This document shows, piece after piece, positions 7,954 to 10,111 of a stretch of 10,111 nucleotides of DNA; position 1 is the first letter of the stretch; every line of letters starts with the position of its first letter. This DNA comes from Pseudomonadota bacterium. Its GTDB lineage: Bacteria; Pseudomonadota; Gammaproteobacteria; Pseudomonadales; Azotimanducaceae. Under the pieces are notes generated by a model. It searched no databases and was not told the DNA's origin. It worked only from the letters and a program-made list of their open reading frames with translations. A program made the translations under genes and the position numbers. The stretch spans positions 1 to 10,111 of the forward strand of contig JAACDS010000237.1 in NCBI GenBank assembly GCA_009936895.1, given 5' to 3'.

Positions 7954-7974
7954 CACACTTTGTTGAAAAGTGTG
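7954..7974. repeat. Perfect 8-bp inverted repeat (hairpin or operator) upstream of engB
   Basis: CACACTTT at 7954-7961 is repeated as its reverse complement AAAGTGTG at 7967-7974, with GTTGA as a five-base loop. CCC just outside the left arm (7951-7953) could pair with GGG (7978-7980) across an ATT bulge. There is no T-run on either side, so it is not a classic terminator. It lies 50-70 bases upstream of the engB start, a position suited to a regulator-binding site or a structured leader. Confidence 0.5.
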
Positions 7975-8160
7975 ATTGGGTTTCAAGCTGAAGTGTATCA
8001 CCGCTGGCGAACGATCCTTTCAGAATACCTAACTCGTGTTCTTAAGTGATGTTAACGAATTGATACCGTCAGTCTGTGTTTCGCCGAAGCCAACGAAGAG
8101 CAGAGCCAAGGGTCGTGATCGTTACCTTGGTCAGAGGTTGTTGTTTCAATGTTCACTTGG

Positions 8161-8182
8161 GTTGCGTAAAACCTTGCGCAAC
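8161..8182. repeat. 6-bp inverted repeat upstream of the cytochrome c4 gene, possible operator
   Basis: GTTGCG (8161-8166) and CGCAAC (8177-8182) are perfect inverted copies separated by ten bases. TTGCG also appears as a direct repeat within it. The arms are centred about one and a half helical turns apart and lie 35-57 bases before the ATG, a usual place for a dimeric regulator site. No specific regulator can be named from this. Confidence 0.35.
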
Positions 8183-8217
8183 GAGGAGTGGGCACCAGTG
8201 AATTAGGGAAAACGTAA

Positions 8218-8865
8218 ATGAGTGTTCGCATAACGGCTGCAAAACTAATGGTTCTTTCCACGCTTATGGCTGCGCTTCTCGGGGCCAGTGCATCGCCAGC
8301 CCTCGCTGCTGGAGACGCCCAAGCGGGGCAAGCTCAGTCCATGGTGTGTGCTTCTCGCCACGGTCAGGACGGCGCGACGGCGATTGATCCGTCTTATCCT
8401 CAGTTGGCGGGGCAGAATGAACGCTATCTGGCCAGACAGTTGAAAATGTTCCAATCCGGCGAGCGCGATGTGGCCCTAATGACTGCTCAATTGATTGGCA
8501 AAAGCGAACAAGACTTGGATGACCTGGCCGCGTACTACGCCAGCCTCCCCAGCAAAGTCGCCGAAGCCACTGGTAGCGACACAGACATCGAATTGGCCAT
8601 GCGTATCTATAAGGGCGGTATCGCCAAGAAAGGTGTTGCAGCCTGCAGCTCTTGACGTGGTCCGGACGGTGCGGGTAACGCACACGCCGGCTTTCCTCGC
8701 ATTGGCGGTCAGGCGGCGCAGTATACGGCAGCTCAACTAACCGCTTATCGAGAGGGCGAGCGCCGATCCGATGAGGTCTATGGTGCTATGATGCGCGGTG
8801 TTTCTAAAGGATTGTCAGACCGTGAAATAGTCGTCTTATCCGACTACATCAGTGGTCTAAACTAA
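8218..8865 (+). pseudogene. Cytochrome c4 gene with both heme-binding motifs destroyed and an internal TGA
   Basis: The frame runs 215 codons from ATG 8218 to TAA 8863-8865, the usual size of diheme cytochrome c4, interrupted only by TGA at codon 146 (8653-8655). Residues 1-31 are a signal peptide ending A-L-A-A. Two homologous c-type domains follow. The first heme site should be C-x-x-C-H but reads C44-A-S-R47-H48 (TGC to CGC). The second reads C143-S-S-stop-R147, with TGA where the second cysteine belongs and CGT where the histidine belongs. The rest is conserved: P-x-L-A-G-Q, the likely axial Met88 in L-M-T, then after the stop G-P-D-G-A-G-N, G-F-P-R-I-G-G-Q and M-M-R-G-V. No other frameshift or stop occurs. 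As read, it gives a 145-residue exported fragment that cannot bind heme covalently. It is upstream of dsbA by 26 bases, probably in one transcript. Alternatives are sequence error, a recent pseudogene, or recoding of TGA. Confidence 0.82.
8662..8690 (+). other. Potential RNA hairpin just after the in-frame TGA
   Basis: GTGCG (8669-8673) pairs with CGCAC (8679-8683) around a GGTAA loop. A lower stem pairs CCGG (8662-8665) with CCGG (8687-8690) across a 3x3 internal loop. The apical loop begins 18 bases after the TGA and opens with GG, the spacing I recall for the E. coli fdhF selenocysteine element. It lacks an evident bulged U on the 5' side of the stem. The sequence is constrained by conserved cytochrome codons, so the resemblance may be chance. 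Confidence 0.25.
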
Positions 8866-8891
8866 GCCGACTCGGGCAAGGATTCCGTCAG

Positions 8892-9584
8892 ATGCAGATT
8901 CAAACCATTGTTAAAAGGTCAACGTTAAAAGCTGCGATCTGCATGACCGCTGCACTGGCGCTCGCCGTGGTTCAGGCACAACACGTAAAAGCGGCAGATG
9001 CCCCCTTGGCATTTGTGGAGGGCACGCATTACGAGCGGATCGATGTACCGGTTGAAACTGGACTTGAAAACGAATCGCCGCCTCAGATTGAAGTGGTCGA
9101 GGTGTTTTCCTATATGTGTATTCATTGCTACAGCTTTGATCCGTTGTTACAGGACTGGGAAGAAACCATGCCGCAGCAGGCTGTATTTAATCGAGTCCCT
9201 GCGGTTTTCTCCGATGACTGGGCGTTAATGGCGCGCGCTTTTTATGCCGCAGAAATTTTGGGCGTCGCGGAAGAAATGCACGGCCCACTGTTCAGTGCGA
9301 TTCACGTCAAACCGACGAATCTGCGCGATGAAGGCGAGATGGCCTCGTTATTCAATGAGGCGGGTGCAATCTCCGAAGAAGAGTTTACCAAGGCATACAA
9401 TTCGTTCTTCGTGCGCAGCCGCGTGATGCAGGCACAGGCGCAGAGTCGAGCCTACGGTATCACTGGTGTGCCAACGATGATCGTGAACGGGAAGTATCGA
9501 GTCGACGGACGCATGGCCGGTTCGAATCAAGGCATGCTCGATGTGGTCGACTTTTTAGTTGAGCAAGAGCGCCGCTCTAACTGA
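8892..9584 (+). CDS. dsbA: Periplasmic thiol:disulfide interchange protein DsbA
   Basis: The 230-residue precursor has a signal peptide (basic K-R-S, then a hydrophobic run at about 13-28, cleavage probably near A-Q-A or V-K-A-A). The mature protein is a thioredoxin-fold oxidase with a helical insert, which introduces disulfides into exported proteins and is reoxidised by DsbB. The active site is C76-I-H-C79 within E-V-F-S-Y-M-C-I-H-C-Y-S-F, and the cis-proline loop is G-V-P194-T. The common DsbA dipeptide is Pro-His; here it is Ile-His, which could shift the redox potential. AAGGA nine bases before ATG 8892 is a fair ribosome-binding site. It follows the cytochrome c4 gene by 26 bases, as I recall for Pseudomonas. 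That pairing makes sense because DsbA oxidises apocytochrome CxxCH cysteines before heme attachment. No transmembrane helix other than the signal is seen. Confidence 0.93.
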   Translation: MQIQTIVKRSTLKAAICMTAALALAVVQAQHVKAADAPLAFVEGTHYERIDVPVETGLENESPPQIEVVEVFSYMCIHCYSFDPLLQDWEETMPQQAVFNRVPAVFSDDWALMARAFYAAEILGVAEEMHGPLFSAIHVKPTNLRDEGEMASLFNEAGAISEEEFTKAYNSFFVRSRVMQAQAQSRAYGITGVPTMIVNGKYRVDGRMAGSNQGMLDVVDFLVEQERRSN

Positions 9585-9599
9585 TCAGCGCGAATGTAG

Positions 9600-9614
9600 C
9601 CGACTACCAGTCGG
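9600..9614. terminator. Short hairpin between convergent dsbA and arfB, possible weak bidirectional terminator
   Basis: CCGACT (9600-9605) and AGTCGG (9609-9614) form a perfect 6-bp stem with a three-base loop. It sits 15 bases after the dsbA stop and overlaps the arfB stop codon. Neither side has an adjacent T-run, so intrinsic termination would be weak; it may instead protect 3' ends. It is the only hairpin at this convergent junction. Confidence 0.35.
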
Positions 9615-10014
9615 GACGCTGGCGCTGTTTCTTGGTGCTGGCGTGCTTTTTTTTCTTATCGACGCGTCGACGTTTTGAAGAAAAGGTCGGTTGGGTGGCA
9701 ATGCGAGCCTTTGGTCGTTTTCTGGCCTCTGCGATCATTGCTTCAACCCGGACAGCAGCATCTTGGCGATTTTTCAGTTGGGAGCGGTGGGTGGTCGCCT
9801 GAATAACCAGCACACCTTCTTTGCTGATTCGATTGGCTTGTTGTTGTCGCAAACGCCGTTCGGCACCGATTTCCAGCCTCAACAAACTCACATCCACACG
9901 AAGTTCTACAGCGGAGGAGGTTTTGTTGACATGCTGCCCTCCCGGCCCAGAGCTATGCACGAAGCGAAACTCGCAAGCATCGGGCGGCAACAAATTGGTG
10001 ATGGATGTGGTCAT
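9604..10014 (-). CDS. arfB: Alternative ribosome-rescue factor ArfB (YaeJ), peptidyl-tRNA hydrolase
   Basis: The 136-residue protein releases peptides from ribosomes stalled on mRNAs lacking a stop codon. The N-terminal release-factor-like domain has the catalytic G25-G-Q27 in S-G-P-G-G-Q-H-V-N-K-T-S-S, and it lacks the codon-recognition domain of RF1/RF2. From about residue 100 the chain is a long Arg/Lys-rich tail, the part that in E. coli ArfB enters the empty mRNA channel; here it includes a run of four lysines. Length is close to the 140 residues of the E. coli protein. ATG 10012-10014 has GGGA seven bases upstream. It begins 23 bases after the end of an upstream gene on the same strand, so the two may share a transcript. 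ICT1 is the mitochondrial relative; full-length RF2 is excluded by size. Confidence 0.95.
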   Translation of the reverse strand: MTTSITNLLPPDACEFRFVHSSGPGGQHVNKTSSAVELRVDVSLLRLEIGAERRLRQQQANRISKEGVLVIQATTHRSQLKNRQDAAVRVEAMIAEARKRPKARIATQPTFSSKRRRVDKKKKHASTKKQRQRPDW

Positions 10015-10037
10015 GATGAATCCCAGGAGTGTCTGGC

Positions 10038-10111
10038 TTACTCCTCGTCGCTGATTGCTTGCTGCAAGGCGACCAGCGGATCAGGTGCGGTTCCGGCTTT
10101 CTCCTGCTCCA
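10038..10111 (-). CDS. Unidentified gene, C-terminal 23 residues only
   Basis: A frame open from the window edge ends at TAA (10038-10040) on the minus strand. The visible tail is acidic and helical in character: E-Q-E-K-A-G-T-A-P-D-P-L-V-A-L-Q-Q-A-I-S-D-E-E. I chose this frame because its stop lies 23 bases before the arfB start, a normal operon spacing; one alternative frame stops early. The piece is too short to name a family. Its gene and arfB are probably cotranscribed. Confidence 0.5.
   Translation of the reverse strand, partial: EQEKAGTAPDPLVALQQAISDEE

Larger units (their letters stand above)
7905..8217. other. Divergent intergenic region between engB and the cytochrome c4 gene
   Basis: These 313 bases separate two divergently transcribed genes and should hold both promoters. 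I find no convincing coding frame and no clear pair of -35/-10 boxes on either strand. A TATAAT at 7911-7916 on the + strand has no good -35 partner at 16-18 bases. Two inverted repeats stand out and are listed separately (7954-7974 and 8161-8182). A ribosome-binding-like AGGG precedes the cytochrome ATG by nine bases. A small RNA here cannot be excluded, but nothing demands one. Confidence 0.6.

Noticed and set aside
7904..7958. Extended EngB start at GTG 7958
   Set aside because: The extra 18 residues do not resemble the family, there is no ribosome-binding site, and the GTG lies inside the palindrome arm.
8052..8261. Minus-strand 69-residue ORF in the engB-cytochrome spacer
   Set aside because: No recognisable domain, no good ribosome-binding site, and it runs into the opposite-strand cytochrome signal peptide.
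8495..8740. Separate small ORF overlapping the cytochrome gene in another frame
   Set aside because: It is a shadow frame; the conserved cytochrome c4 residues continue in the original frame on both sides of the TGA, so this is not a frameshift product.
9647..9656. Long T-run as a terminator for dsbA
   Set aside because: It encodes the lysine run in the basic tail of ArfB on the other strand and is not directly preceded by a GC-rich hairpin; the 9600-9614 stem is more than 30 bases away.
1..10111. Mobile elements, CRISPR arrays, tRNA or rRNA genes
   Set aside because: No transposase or integrase motifs, no spaced direct repeats and no tRNA-like cloverleaf were seen on either strand.

Overview
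The window reads as a stretch of chromosome from a gammaproteobacterium of the Pseudomonas/Cellvibrio/marine-gamma type. From memory of those genomes, polA next to a small DUF2782 gene, a convergent engB, then a cytochrome c4 gene and dsbA is a typical Pseudomonadales-like order. The genes are densely packed with moderate GC, and I see no insertion sequence, phage gene, CRISPR array, tRNA or rRNA.

Layout. Positions 1-1749 (+) are the end of an aa3 oxidase assembly operon: the tail of heme A synthase (ctaA), heme O synthase (cyoE) and a SCO1/SenC copper chaperone. Positions 1810-4124 (+) hold a translationally coupled pair, egtB and egtD, for ergothioneine synthesis. A small secreted DUF2782 protein (4132-4452, -) converges on egtD and diverges from polA (4492-7239, +), which begins with TTG. 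engB (7236-7904, -) overlaps polA tail to tail by 4 bases. A 313-base divergent spacer with two inverted repeats leads to a damaged cytochrome c4 gene (8218-8865, +) and dsbA (8892-9584, +). arfB (9604-10014, -) and the C-terminus of an unidentified gene (10038-10111, -) close the window.

How the genes relate. ctaA, cyoE and SCO1 supply heme A and CuA copper to a terminal oxidase. Cytochrome c4 is a typical electron donor to such oxidases, and DsbA acts on periplasmic thiols, including those of apocytochromes c. egtB/egtD add a thiol antioxidant. polA, engB and arfB are housekeeping genes for repair, ribosome assembly and ribosome rescue.

The most striking observation is the cytochrome c4 gene. 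It is a full-length, otherwise well conserved reading frame, but all three lesions I can identify fall on heme-binding codons. CxxCH of heme 1 reads C-A-S-R-H, and CxxCH of heme 2 reads C-S-S-stop-R with TGA in place of the second cysteine. I do not see a convincing new multi-gene system; the rest is largely recognisable.
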